Below, one piece after another: positions 42,521 through 51,438 of a stretch of 64,000 nt of DNA. Position numbers and translations under genes: made by a program. Where the stretch lies: the NCBI RefSeq assembly GCF_045865695.1, contig NZ_BAACAP010000215.1, forward strand, positions 1 through 64,000. Direction: 5' to 3'. Source of the DNA: Scytonema sp045865695. GTDB lineage: Bacteria; Cyanobacteriota; Cyanobacteriia; Cyanobacteriales; Nostocaceae. A model generated the notes under the pieces. That model saw only the letters and a program-made list of their open reading frames with translations. It had not been told where the DNA came from and ran no database searches. Each line of letters opens with the position of its first letter. Positions within the stretch are counted from its first letter, which is position 1.

Positions 42521-43538
42521 TATATTTAAGTTTTTGCTTAAATGTCAACTACGGGAATTGTCCTCTGTTTGTTTCGTTAGATTTACTTAATTTGTTTAAA
42601 TTATTTATTAAATTTACGTACAACCATAGCTCTCAGTGTGTCACACTAACAAGTTAGAAGCAATTTAGGATTTGCAGTATAAAGTCTACAAATGCTGACT
42701 TTTGCTTTTAAGTGACTCTATGTCAGAGTAACGATTGGTATGATGTAAACTTAGTATCAATTAAATCAACTCCTATTAAAAACAATACATTCTGGGGCAA
42801 CCTCATACTTGTGTGTTATTACGAAATCTGATATTCTCTCGAAGGGAATTAATCAGCTCCGTCAAACCTTCTGTGTGGCAAATCTTACCGCAACAGAAAT
42901 CTTACTAACCAGGGTGAAGTATCAATTGGTTTGTAAGAGAACACCGGACGCGCAACGAGTCTGTCCTTTCCCTTAAAGTTCTGCAAGAGCATTTCTCTTC
43001 AGATCGCGGATTCGCGGTGAAATGACAACCAAAAATTTTGGCAATCTTTTTTGAATTGCCTCGATATTTTGTACAACCATAACTTACGTGACCTCAAAAA
43101 TAAAGTCGGAAGTATGAAGTATGAAGTTAACCCTATGAATGAATTCAGGAGGCAGTGCTTCGCACGGAGAAGTAGGCTAAAAGGTTTTCCTCGCTCCCAA
43201 CTTCGCCCCATGTCCTTCGGATATCCTACGCGCTTAGCTCTTTTGCAGAAGATAATACAAGTTTCTACAGTGGTCTGTTGCTGTAGTCGCGAATTTTCTT
43301 GTGACTATCTCCCTATTGTAATGACTGCTATAGGTTCCAAACTTAGATTTTATATTCTGCATACTTTTAGAATAAATTCGGGTACTTGTGCTAGCTTTAG
43401 CACTTTTTTATGCTCAATTCTTCAGCTTTTAGACTTTATTTTTTATATTGGGAAAGCACTACATTATAAAGTAACTTGTCACTTGACTAAGTGGTTTGTC
43501 ACTGTACACCTGTGAATTGTCCATAAACCCGTACTTGG
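42521..43538. other. Kilobase intergenic region with dispersed repeat
   Basis: No credible gene. 43138-43240 is a repeat of the type GGCAGTGCTTCGCACGGAG... and CCTTCGGATATCCTACGCG, which often produces spurious ORFs in nostocalean genomes. The remainder is unique, AT-rich and featureless to me; regulatory sequences for clpP and the AraC-type regulator should lie here. Confidence 0.5.
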
Positions 43539-44498
43539 ATGGCAAAGGAAACGGTGAAGAAAATTTTAGTAATTGAAAATAAAGCAGAAACCCGAAAACT
43601 TTTTCTTTCATGCCTAAAAGCTGAAGGTTTCCATGCGATTAGTGCTGAAAACGGCGCGATCGCACTTCAAAGAGCACAACAAGAGTTACCCGATCTAATC
43701 ATCAGCGAAGTTTTAGTGCCGAAACTTGATGGTTTTAGAATTCTGATGGCATTGCGTCAAAACCCAGCCACAGCAATTATTCCTTTTATCTTTGTCACCG
43801 CTAAAGTCAGTCGTACTGATATCCGTAAAGGCATGGAATTGGGAGCCGATGATTACATCACAAAACCTTGTACGTTAGATGAATTACTCAAAGCGATCGC
43901 AACTCGCTTGCACAGACAAGCTCTCCTGAAAACATTGTATGGAGCATCCGCATCAGTAACAGAAAGTCTCTCTGAAGATAGTTGTAGTGCGTCTGCGGCT
44001 ACTACACATACTTCAACAAAAACTACTGAGACTTTTCTAAACTCTAGTTCTAAAAGCCTGGAAGTTCCTTCTGCAAAGCAAAACTTCTCATCCAATAACA
44101 CGGTGAAATTGGACGAGCCACAATCAATTCTGCCATCCGATCCTGATTTGAAAGAAGTCTTCCGTTTCATTGAAGCAAACTATAACCAACCAATAACTTT
44201 GAGTGATGTAGCTGAAACTGTAGGCTATTCTCCAGCCTATCTCACTAATCTTGTCAGACGACAAACAGGACAAACTGTACAAGGCTGGATTATCGAGCGA
44301 CGAATGGCAGCAGCACGTTCCCTACTTTTGGAAACTAATCAAAGAGTAGAAGAAATCGCTGCTCAAGTTGGCTATTATCACACAGTTCATTTCTTTCGTC
44401 AGTTTCGCCAGTATCATGGTACGACTCCCCAAGCCTGGAGAAGAGCACATCTTGCTCAGTACAAAGCCCAATACAAGGAAGAGCAACAAAATGGTTAG
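43539..44498 (+). CDS. AraC-type response regulator with Glu in place of the phospho-Asp
   Basis: A 319-residue protein. Residues 1-125 form a receiver-like domain ending ADDYITKPCTLDELL. A Ser/Thr-rich linker (about 140-195) follows, then an AraC-family double HTH (about 205-310; LSDVAETVGYSPAYLTNLVR and RVEEIAAQVGYYHTVHFFRQ). The position that should carry the phosphorylated Asp reads PDLIISEVLVPKLDG, with Glu57, and the acidic pair near residue 12 is EN, not DD. The Lys and Thr of the switch are retained. This suggests a phosphorylation-independent, possibly constitutively active regulator. It is 670 bases upstream of the aroF-led cluster on the same strand and could regulate it, which is inference. 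Confidence 0.85.
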   Translation: MAKETVKKILVIENKAETRKLFLSCLKAEGFHAISAENGAIALQRAQQELPDLIISEVLVPKLDGFRILMALRQNPATAIIPFIFVTAKVSRTDIRKGMELGADDYITKPCTLDELLKAIATRLHRQALLKTLYGASASVTESLSEDSCSASAATTHTSTKTTETFLNSSSKSLEVPSAKQNFSSNNTVKLDEPQSILPSDPDLKEVFRFIEANYNQPITLSDVAETVGYSPAYLTNLVRRQTGQTVQGWIIERRMAAARSLLLETNQRVEEIAAQVGYYHTVHFFRQFRQYHGTTPQAWRRAHLAQYKAQYKEEQQNG

Positions 44499-45165
44499 CT
44501 CTTATTCTCGATTCCCCTAAATCCCCCTTCAAAAGGGGGACTAGGGGGGATCTTGATACAACGGTAGACTTTACAAACATCCTCTAATACCAATTCTCTA
44601 TTAAGCTGCACATTATTTTTACCCCTCCTAACCTCCCCTTACAAAGGGGAGGAAAATAAATTTCCTGTTTCCCCTCCTTTATAAGGGGGGTAAGGAGAGA
44701 TGCCGCAGGCGGTGGGGTTCTTTCTAAGCATCTTCATATGAAAACTGTATAAGATATTATTCTAATCTTTAAATAACCTTCTATAAAAATATTTTATCAT
44801 CTCTATTTTTTTCCAGATATTACAAATTTAAAGTACTTAATTACATATAGGAATCTTATTTTCTTTTTGAAACACTCATATAGAGTACTTACTCTCGCGT
44901 TAAGGTTCTTATCTATAACATCTTTATTGCACAATACTAAACATATATATGCTCTCCGGAAAAATTGCAAATTTAATTTATCGTGTCTCAAATTAAACAT
45001 GAGCGAAAGAATTGTTAGTTTTCAAAAGATAGACTGTTGGCAAGCGCTTTTTAACTACAGTAAGCTTTAAGAAACAAAGAAAAAGGGGGAGTAGACAAAG
45101 ACAACTGGTAACAACTGAATCAAGAACACCATAAGCTACTGTTATTTTAGGAGGATTCTTAATCT
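44499..45165. other. Repeat-rich and AT-rich region before the biosynthetic cluster
   Basis: 44507-44560 and 44615-44716 are AAGGGGG/CCCCCTT palindromic repeats, and 44720-45060 is very AT-rich. The aroF ribosome-binding site AGGAGG is at 45149-45154. A cluster promoter probably lies between 44750 and 45140, but I cannot name boxes with confidence. Confidence 0.5.
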
Positions 45166-46206
45166 ATGATTGTTGTCATGAAATCTGGTAGCCCATCAGA
45201 AGAAATTGAACGAATCATTCAAGAACTTCGCAGTTGGAATATCACTCCAGAAAAATCAGTAGGTCAGCACAAAGTGGCGATCGGTTTAATAGGTGAGACA
45301 GCAGAGATTGACCCGCAACAAATTCAAAATTTGAGTCACTGTATTGAGCAGGTTATTCGGGTGAAAAAGCCTTTTAAGCGGGCTTCTCTAGAATTTCACT
45401 CTCACCAACCGACTGATGTAGTTGTACACACTCCTAATGGCTCTGTAACTTTTGGTCAAAATCATCCTTTGGTAGTTGTAGCGGGACCTTGTTCCGTAGA
45501 AAATGAGGAGATGATTGTAGAAACAGCCCGGAGAGTAAAAATCGCTGGAGCTAAGTTTCTTCGAGGAGGGGCATATAAACCCCGTACTTCCCCTTATGCT
45601 TTCCAAGGTCATGGAGAAAGTGCTTTATCGCTTTTAAACAAAGCACGAGAAGCTACTGGACTGGGAATTATTACGGAAGTGATGGATACAACAGATATAG
45701 AGAAAGTTGCATTTGTCGCAGATGTGTTGCAAGTGGGTGCTCGCAATATGCAAAATTTCTCACTGCTTAAGAAGGTTGGTGCAACTGGAAAGCCTATTCT
45801 TTTGAAGCGCGGATTGTCAGCTACCATTGAAGAATGGTTGATGTCAGCCGAGTATATTTTGGCTGCTGGTAATCCCAACGTCATACTATGCGAACGTGGT
45901 ATCCGCAGTTTCGATCGCCAATACACTCGCAATATCTTTGATATATCTGCAATTCCGGTTTTGCGCTCGCTCACTCATTTGCCCATCATGGTCGATCCTA
46001 GCCATGCTACTGGTAGATCTGAGTTTGTGCCAACAATGGCAAAGGCATCTGTTGCTGCTGGTGCAGACTCCTTGATGATTGAAGTTCATCCCAATCCGAG
46101 CAAAGCCCTTTCTGATGGTGCTCAATCTCTAACATGGGAAGGATTTGAGGAATTAATGCGAGATTTGCCGAATGTAGCTAATGCTTTGGAAAAGAAGAAA
46201 GTGTGA
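45166..46206 (+). CDS. aroF: 3-deoxy-7-phosphoheptulonate (DAHP) synthase, type I beta
   Basis: A 346-residue enzyme condensing PEP and erythrose 4-phosphate, the first step of the shikimate pathway. The N-terminal roughly 70 residues form a ferredoxin-like regulatory domain (MIVVMKSGSPSEEIERIIQE...). The barrel follows, with VVAGPCSVEN, KFLRGGAYKPRTSPYAFQG, LQVGARNMQNF, KPILLKRG, and DPSHATGRSEFVP carrying metal and phosphate ligands. The AGGAGG is 11 bases upstream. As the first gene of a run containing a halogenase and methyltransferase, this may be a dedicated copy that raises aromatic precursor supply; it could also be the housekeeping enzyme. Confidence 0.95.
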   Translation: MIVVMKSGSPSEEIERIIQELRSWNITPEKSVGQHKVAIGLIGETAEIDPQQIQNLSHCIEQVIRVKKPFKRASLEFHSHQPTDVVVHTPNGSVTFGQNHPLVVVAGPCSVENEEMIVETARRVKIAGAKFLRGGAYKPRTSPYAFQGHGESALSLLNKAREATGLGIITEVMDTTDIEKVAFVADVLQVGARNMQNFSLLKKVGATGKPILLKRGLSATIEEWLMSAEYILAAGNPNVILCERGIRSFDRQYTRNIFDISAIPVLRSLTHLPIMVDPSHATGRSEFVPTMAKASVAAGADSLMIEVHPNPSKALSDGAQSLTWEGFEELMRDLPNVANALEKKKV

Positions 46207-46374
46207 GGGATAACGGCTCGTTAATTCTTTCATACTTGTCCCTAGATAAAACTTCTCCATTCAGAAAGGTTTTAGCAGCCTTGGAGAAAAGCTTGTTATG
46301 CCTTACTTAACGGAGAAGTTAACTGAATTCATTGTTTTCAGAACTCTACAACCATAAAGGAAAAGAATCCTGTT

Positions 46375-47817
46375 ATGTCCAATATACCAAATTCTACTCA
46401 AATTTTAGTCATCGGTGGCGGGCCTGCTGGATCGACTGCTGCGACTTTATTAGCGCGAGAGGGTTTTGACGTGACTTTGTTAGAACGGGATTTTTTTCCG
46501 CGATATCACATTGGTGAATCGCTTCTACCATCAGCTTTAGAAATATTTGATTTATTAGGCGTGCGGGAAAAGGTTGAAGCACAAGGATTTCAGCGTAAAC
46601 CTGGAGCCTATTTGGAATGGGGCAAAGAGAAGTGGAGCCTCAATTTTGGAGAACTTAGCGGCAACCACACATATAGCTTTCAAGTTCGTCGTGCTGACTT
46701 TGACCACCTACTTTTAGAACATTCTAAAAGCCAAGGCGTGAAAGTCTTTGAGGGAACGGAAATTCGTCAAGTCTCCTTTGATGAAAATCGTCCAAAAAGC
46801 GCTACTTGGTCTCAATCCAATGGTATAACAGGAGAAATCTCTTTTGATTTCGTCATTGATGCTTCCGGTCGTGCGGGTGTTTTATCAACACGCTACCTAA
46901 AAAATCGCCGAAACCATAACGTATTTCAAAATATAGCTATCTGGGGCTATTGGAAGAACGTTAAAAGATTACCTCAAGGTAAAGAAGGAGCGATCGCAGT
47001 CGGTTCTATTCCAGAAGGTTGGCTCTGGGGAATTCCACTAGATGAAGAGATTATGAGTATCGGAGTGGTGATGCACAAAGATATTTATAAAGAAAGACGC
47101 AATAAGAAGTTAGAGGAGATATACTCAGAAGCCATTAAAGAATGCTCTCTCATCTCTGATATGATTGAGCCTGGTCAGTTAGTATCAGAAGTCAAAGTCG
47201 AGCAAGACTATTCTTACACCTCTGATTACTTCTCAGGTCCGGGCTACTTCATGTCAGGAGATGCAGCTTGCTTCTTAGATCCGCTATTATCTAGTGGAGT
47301 TCATCTTGCCACTTACAGCGCACTCTTAGCAGCTGCAAGCGTTGCAAGCATCTTGCGTGGTGAGATTGACGAAGCACAAGCCGCCACATTCTACGACAAG
47401 AGCTACAGACAAGCATACTTGCGTTTTCTCGTGTTTGTCTCAGCTTTCTACGACCAAAACCGTGGTAAAGATTCCTATTTTTGGGAAGCACAAAAATTAA
47501 GCCGCCATGACTTTAGCGGTGCCGATTTAAAACTTGCTTTCCTAAACCTAGTGTCTGGAGTAGAAGACTTAGTAGATGCACAAGAAGGCGTTACTGAGTT
47601 TGCCGTCAACGAGATGTCAAAGCGAATCAAAGAAAACCACGAGCTTCGCCAAGATAAACAAGCTCTGGCATTAAAAGACAAGTCTACCGATTCTTCAGTC
47701 CAAGCCACAAATAATTTCTTTAATGCAGTTGAAGGGTTCTTTTCACTCTCAGCAGCAGGGGCTATTGACGGCGTATATGTCGTCACTAAGCCAAATATAG
47801 GTTTGTGTAGAGTCTAG
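46375..47817 (+). CDS. Flavin-dependent halogenase-like enzyme
   Basis: A 480-residue flavoprotein. The FAD Rossmann motif GGGPAGSTAA is at 14-23, and PRYHIGESLLPS at 42-53. A Lys is in the position and context (Lys75, FQRKPGAYLEWG) of the catalytic lysine of phenolic halogenases such as PltA/CmlS/CndH. The halogenase hallmark WxWxIP is present as WLWGIP at 216-221, and GPGYFMSGDAACFLDPLLSSG is near 300. Enzymes of this kind use FADH2, O2 and chloride or bromide to halogenate activated aromatics, usually on carrier proteins. No carrier gene is present, so a free substrate is possible. A non-halogenating relative (GGR-type reductase) is the main alternative. Confidence 0.8.
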   Translation: MSNIPNSTQILVIGGGPAGSTAATLLAREGFDVTLLERDFFPRYHIGESLLPSALEIFDLLGVREKVEAQGFQRKPGAYLEWGKEKWSLNFGELSGNHTYSFQVRRADFDHLLLEHSKSQGVKVFEGTEIRQVSFDENRPKSATWSQSNGITGEISFDFVIDASGRAGVLSTRYLKNRRNHNVFQNIAIWGYWKNVKRLPQGKEGAIAVGSIPEGWLWGIPLDEEIMSIGVVMHKDIYKERRNKKLEEIYSEAIKECSLISDMIEPGQLVSEVKVEQDYSYTSDYFSGPGYFMSGDAACFLDPLLSSGVHLATYSALLAAASVASILRGEIDEAQAATFYDKSYRQAYLRFLVFVSAFYDQNRGKDSYFWEAQKLSRHDFSGADLKLAFLNLVSGVEDLVDAQEGVTEFAVNEMSKRIKENHELRQDKQALALKDKSTDSSVQATNNFFNAVEGFFSLSAAGAIDGVYVVTKPNIGLCRV

Positions 47818-47818
47818 G

Positions 47819-47925
47819 AACCAGTGACCAGTGACCACCTGACCAGTGACCACCTGACCAGTGACCAGTGACCACCTGACCAGTGACCACCTGACCAGTG
47901 ACCAATGCCCAATGCCCAATTGAAA
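47819..47925. repeat. CCAGTGA / ACCACCTG composite tandem repeat
   Basis: Immediately after the halogenase stop, CAGTGAC heptamers alternate with CACCTGAC units, ending in ATGCCCA repeats just before the methyltransferase ribosome-binding site. Confidence 0.9.
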
Positions 47926-47939
47926 CCTTAAGGAGTCTT

Positions 47940-48809
47940 ATGTCTGTTTTTGTATCTGAAAATCTTCCCAATGATGTCCAGTCTGAGGAAATCGATATTG
48001 CAGCGCAAATGCGTAAAGGGCATCCCCAAATACCTGAAGGTGATGCTTACATCATTAGGCTAATTAAACAACATTCTCAAAAATTGGGACGACCAATTCG
48101 CGTCTTCGATGTTGGGTGTGGAACTGGATATTTTGCTTCAAAGTTAGCAAAACGTCTACCTGAAATAGAACTGATTGCCAATGAGGATGAACCAGAGATT
48201 ACCGCTAAATTAGAACGTCGTTTAGCAACTGATGCTAATGCTAAAGTGTTCTCCGGTTCTTTTGAGGAGTGGAATGAAACTGTAGATATCGTTCTCTCTT
48301 GGGGAGCACATCACCATCTTCCGAAAAACTACTTGTCTCATGCCAAGCACATATTACATCAAGATGGTGTTATCATTGTAGGTGATGAGTTTTGCCCTGA
48401 GTATTGCGAAAACCATCACGCAAAACGCATAGCTAATGCTGAATTACTCCACATTGCTAATGGGTATATTTTAACCACTGTAGAAGAGGTAGAGAATTAT
48501 CAGCAAACGGGTCATATTCCAGAAGCAGCATTGGATCTCGAACGTCGTCGGCAGCAAGCACTGTGGACTTGGTATAGATATGTTGTTGACTTCGCTATGG
48601 ATCGCAACTGTATTGGTGTTGCGATCGAAGAATTGCGAGCAACTCATGATGACCTAATTACAGGGTTAGGTATTGAGCATAAAATGTCTCCATTGATTGT
48701 GGAGCAGGAGTTTAGGCTCGGTAACTTCCGACAAATCTCCAAGAAAGTTTTTGGTCCTTCCTATGCACCGGAATACCAAAGCTTTGTTATTTACGAACTG
48801 GGAATTTAA
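47940..48809 (+). CDS. Class I SAM-dependent methyltransferase
   Basis: A 289-residue protein. SAM-binding motif I is VFDVGCGTGYFASKL (about residues 55-70), with acidic motif II near LIANEDEPE and a motif like VDIVLSWGAHHHLPKN. The ATG at 47940 has AAGGAG six bases upstream; a frame extension upstream is translated repeat. The C-terminal half (TWYRYVVDFAMDRNCIGVAI) looks like a substrate lid. The substrate is unknown; by context it could be the halogenated aromatic product or an intermediate (O- or N-methylation). Confidence 0.85.
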   Translation: MSVFVSENLPNDVQSEEIDIAAQMRKGHPQIPEGDAYIIRLIKQHSQKLGRPIRVFDVGCGTGYFASKLAKRLPEIELIANEDEPEITAKLERRLATDANAKVFSGSFEEWNETVDIVLSWGAHHHLPKNYLSHAKHILHQDGVIIVGDEFCPEYCENHHAKRIANAELLHIANGYILTTVEEVENYQQTGHIPEAALDLERRRQQALWTWYRYVVDFAMDRNCIGVAIEELRATHDDLITGLGIEHKMSPLIVEQEFRLGNFRQISKKVFGPSYAPEYQSFVIYELGI

Positions 48810-48817
48810 ATAATTCA

Positions 48818-48878
48818 GTGACCAGTGACCAGTGACCACCTGACCACCTGACCAATCGCTAATCCCCAATCCCCAATC
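48818..48878. repeat. CAGTGAC / CCCCAAT tandem repeats abutting the aldolase start
   Basis: CAGTGAC and ACCTGACC units followed by AATCCCC units fill the methyltransferase-aldolase gap right up to the aldolase ATG, leaving no visible Shine-Dalgarno. Confidence 0.9.
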
Positions 48879-49904
48879 ATGATCGACCTCCGGAGTGATA
48901 CAGTAACGCAACCAACCTCCGCCATGCGTCAAGCTATGGCTTCTGCTAAAGTTGGCGATGACGTGTACGGAGATGACCCTTCTGTCCGTCAGCTAGAGGA
49001 GTATGCAGCCCATCTTACAGGTAAAGAAACTGCATTGTTTGTTCCTACAGGTACGATGGCAAACCAAATCGCATTAGGTGCGCTTACTAAACCGGGCGAT
49101 GAGGTGATTATAGGTTTGGGTAGCCATTGTTACTTATATGAAGGAGGAGCAGGTGCTGCTCTCAACGGTTTGCAATTTCAAACGATTGGTAACAATGGTC
49201 GATTTACGGCTAATGATATTAGTGCTGCTTACAAACCAGATAATCATCACCAAAGCCCAACAACTGTTGTTGCTTTTGAAAACACCCACAACCGTGGAGG
49301 GGGTTGGGTTTGGGATATTGATGAGTTGCGATCGCCTGCTTCTATTGCTCGCGAATATGGAATGTCATTGCACTTAGATGGCGCTCGTATTTTTAATGCT
49401 GAGGTTGCGAGTGGCGTGACAGTAAAAACTTGGTCAGAACCATTTGATACCGTCACGTTTTGCTTATCCAAAGGCTTGGGCGCACCAGCAGGAAGTGTTG
49501 TTTGCGGTTCTAAGGAGCACATTCATCGTATCCATCGTTTGCGGAAAATGTTTGGCGGTGCTATGAGACAGGTAGGAATTCTGGCTGCTGCTGGAATTTA
49601 TGCGCTACAGCATCATGTAGAACGATTGGCAGACGATCACGCTAACGCTCAGTTACTGGCTCAGATATTAGCACAGACGCCTGGAATTATTCTCGCTCCC
49701 GCAACAGTTGAAACAAATATCATCTGGTTTCAATTAGCACCCAATGTTCTAGACGCTCCAACTTTGGTAGCTGCAGCACGCGATCGCGGCGTATTTCTGA
49801 GTTCTTCAGGGAAGCGAGCCGTTAGAGCCGTCACTCATCTTGATATTAGCCGAGATGATTGCGTAATTGCAGCTGGGATAGTGGGTGAAATTCTTGCACA
49901 GTAA
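48879..49904 (+). CDS. Threonine-aldolase-like PLP enzyme (GntG family)
   Basis: A 341-residue fold-type I PLP enzyme. The pattern MIDLRSDTVTQPT...VGDDVYGDDPSVRQLE is typical of low-specificity L-threonine aldolase. FVPTGTMANQIAL lies in the N-terminal third, and the PLP lysine is Lys198 in CLSKGLGAPAGS, with the preceding LDGARIFNA Asp. It cleaves or, in reverse, forms beta-hydroxy-alpha-amino acids from glycine and an aldehyde. In this cluster it may build or break a beta-hydroxy aromatic amino acid (inference); a housekeeping glycine role is the alternative. Its start sits directly against repeat DNA. Confidence 0.9.
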   Translation: MIDLRSDTVTQPTSAMRQAMASAKVGDDVYGDDPSVRQLEEYAAHLTGKETALFVPTGTMANQIALGALTKPGDEVIIGLGSHCYLYEGGAGAALNGLQFQTIGNNGRFTANDISAAYKPDNHHQSPTTVVAFENTHNRGGGWVWDIDELRSPASIAREYGMSLHLDGARIFNAEVASGVTVKTWSEPFDTVTFCLSKGLGAPAGSVVCGSKEHIHRIHRLRKMFGGAMRQVGILAAAGIYALQHHVERLADDHANAQLLAQILAQTPGIILAPATVETNIIWFQLAPNVLDAPTLVAAARDRGVFLSSSGKRAVRAVTHLDISRDDCVIAAGIVGEILAQ

Positions 49905-49906
49905 AC

Positions 49907-49957
49907 GTTAGTGGTTGGTAGGGGCGCGGCGGCCTTGCGCCCCTACCAACCACTAAC
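49907..49957. terminator. Perfect 21-bp hairpin between aldolase and monooxygenase genes
   Basis: The arms at 49907-49927 and 49937-49957 are perfectly complementary (inner part GGTAGGGGCGC/GCGCCCCTACC) around a nine-base loop GGCGGCCTT. It starts two bases after the aldolase stop. It is a MITE-like repeat (relative at about 36958) that could end or attenuate transcription, which matters for whether the cluster is one operon. Confidence 0.75.
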
Positions 49958-49978
49958 AATTTCCTAAATTCTCAGTCT

Positions 49979-51295
49979 ATGACATCAACTCCGAAATCCT
50001 CTTCAGCAAATATACCAATGACAGAACGTATTATTGTTGACATACAACAAACGAGTTGTTGTATTGTTGGTGGCGGACCGACAGGGGCTGTACTCGCATT
50101 GGCTTTGGCACGTCAAGGTGTTACCGTCACATTGCTAGAAGCACACAAAAGTTTTGACCGAGACTTTCGAGGTGATATTATCCACGCGCAAGCCATGGAA
50201 ATTATGGATGAACTGGGTGTCACTGAACGCTTGCTCCAAGAAGTACCTCATACAAAAACGGACAAAATAGAATTCATGACACCCCAACAAAGTGTCACAT
50301 TTGCAGATTTTAGTCGGTTGAAATCTCGACACCCTTATGCTACTATTATTCCTCAAGCAAAGTTTATTGAATTCCTCGTTGCTGAAGCAAAACGCTACCC
50401 AAACTTTCAAATAATTATGGGAGCGAACGTACAGCAACTGATTGAGGAAGATGGAATTATCAGTGGTGTTCGATACCGAGGAAACGGTGGCTGGCATGAG
50501 GTGAGAGCCAAGCTAGTCGTTGGTGCAGATGGGCGCTTTTCTCGTATCCGTCAGTTGGCGGGTATGCAACAAGATAAGACAACTGCTCCAATGGATTTAC
50601 TCTGGTTGCGTCTTCCAAGACACTCTCATGAGCCACAAGGTCTCATTGCACGCTTTGGAGCCAAGCGCGTCATAGTTATGTATAATACCTATGATAGTAA
50701 TTGGCAATTTGCTTACCTCATTCGCAAAGGCGACTACAATCAACTACTTGCGGCTGGTATAGAAGCATTGCAAGAGTCCATTGTTGAAATTGTGCCAGAG
50801 TTTAGCGATCGCGTGCATCATATCAAAGATTGGAAACAAGCATCACTTCTGTCTGTTGACATTGGTTGTTTGAAGCAATGGTTCCGTCCTGGGCTTCTTT
50901 TCATTGGGGATTCAGCCCATGTCATCTCACCTGTTGGTGGAGTTGGCATTAACTATGCAATCCAGGATGCAGCAACAGCAGCGAACATCCTTGGCGAACC
51001 ACTCAAAAAAGGTCAGTTAAGACTGAGCCACCTCTCGCAAGTACAGCGCCGTCGCGAATCATCAGTGCGAATCCTTCAAGCTTTTCAGTCCTTTATCCAA
51101 ACTAATATCACGGCAAAAGCCCTTCAATCGGACAACACATTAAAACTACCACACTACCTGCATTTACCAATTTTACGCGATATTCCGGCTCGATTACTAG
51201 CTTTTGGTCTTTTTCCATCTCATTTAAAGCTTAAAACTAGTATGCAGACAACAGTTGAAAATACTACGAGTAGTTACTCTAACTTCTCAAATTAG
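49979..51295 (+). CDS. FAD-dependent aromatic monooxygenase (PHBH/UbiH-like)
   Basis: A 438-residue group A flavoprotein monooxygenase: N-terminal GGGPTGAVLALALARQG, the mid-protein motif VVGADGRFSRIRQLAG (DG motif), and FIGDSAHVISPVGGVGINYA (GD motif). These match single-component NAD(P)H-dependent hydroxylases of aromatic rings. A 24-residue extension precedes the FAD motif; the Met at residue 14 (MTERIIV) is an alternative start. By context it probably hydroxylates or epoxidises the cluster's aromatic substrate. Confidence 0.88.
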   Translation: MTSTPKSSSANIPMTERIIVDIQQTSCCIVGGGPTGAVLALALARQGVTVTLLEAHKSFDRDFRGDIIHAQAMEIMDELGVTERLLQEVPHTKTDKIEFMTPQQSVTFADFSRLKSRHPYATIIPQAKFIEFLVAEAKRYPNFQIIMGANVQQLIEEDGIISGVRYRGNGGWHEVRAKLVVGADGRFSRIRQLAGMQQDKTTAPMDLLWLRLPRHSHEPQGLIARFGAKRVIVMYNTYDSNWQFAYLIRKGDYNQLLAAGIEALQESIVEIVPEFSDRVHHIKDWKQASLLSVDIGCLKQWFRPGLLFIGDSAHVISPVGGVGINYAIQDAATAANILGEPLKKGQLRLSHLSQVQRRRESSVRILQAFQSFIQTNITAKALQSDNTLKLPHYLHLPILRDIPARLLAFGLFPSHLKLKTSMQTTVENTTSSYSNFSN

Positions 51296-51438
51296 TAGTA
51301 AGCAATATACCATTTTGGATTTTAGATTTTAGATTTTGGATTGGGAAAGCCTTACTTAGACTTAACTCTTACCAAATTATCTACCGCATTCTTTTTTCAA
51401 ATTGGTATTAGTTTAACTTTGTAAATTTTTTAAGGACA

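Noticed and set aside
43051..43515. 154-codon open frame on the plus strand
   Set aside because: Its middle is translated dispersed repeat (FARRSRLKGF..., PMSFGYPTRLA), there is no ribosome-binding site, and composition changes along its length.
45388..46125. Minus-strand frames within aroF
   Set aside because: They are antisense to a complete DAHP synthase with no independent evidence.
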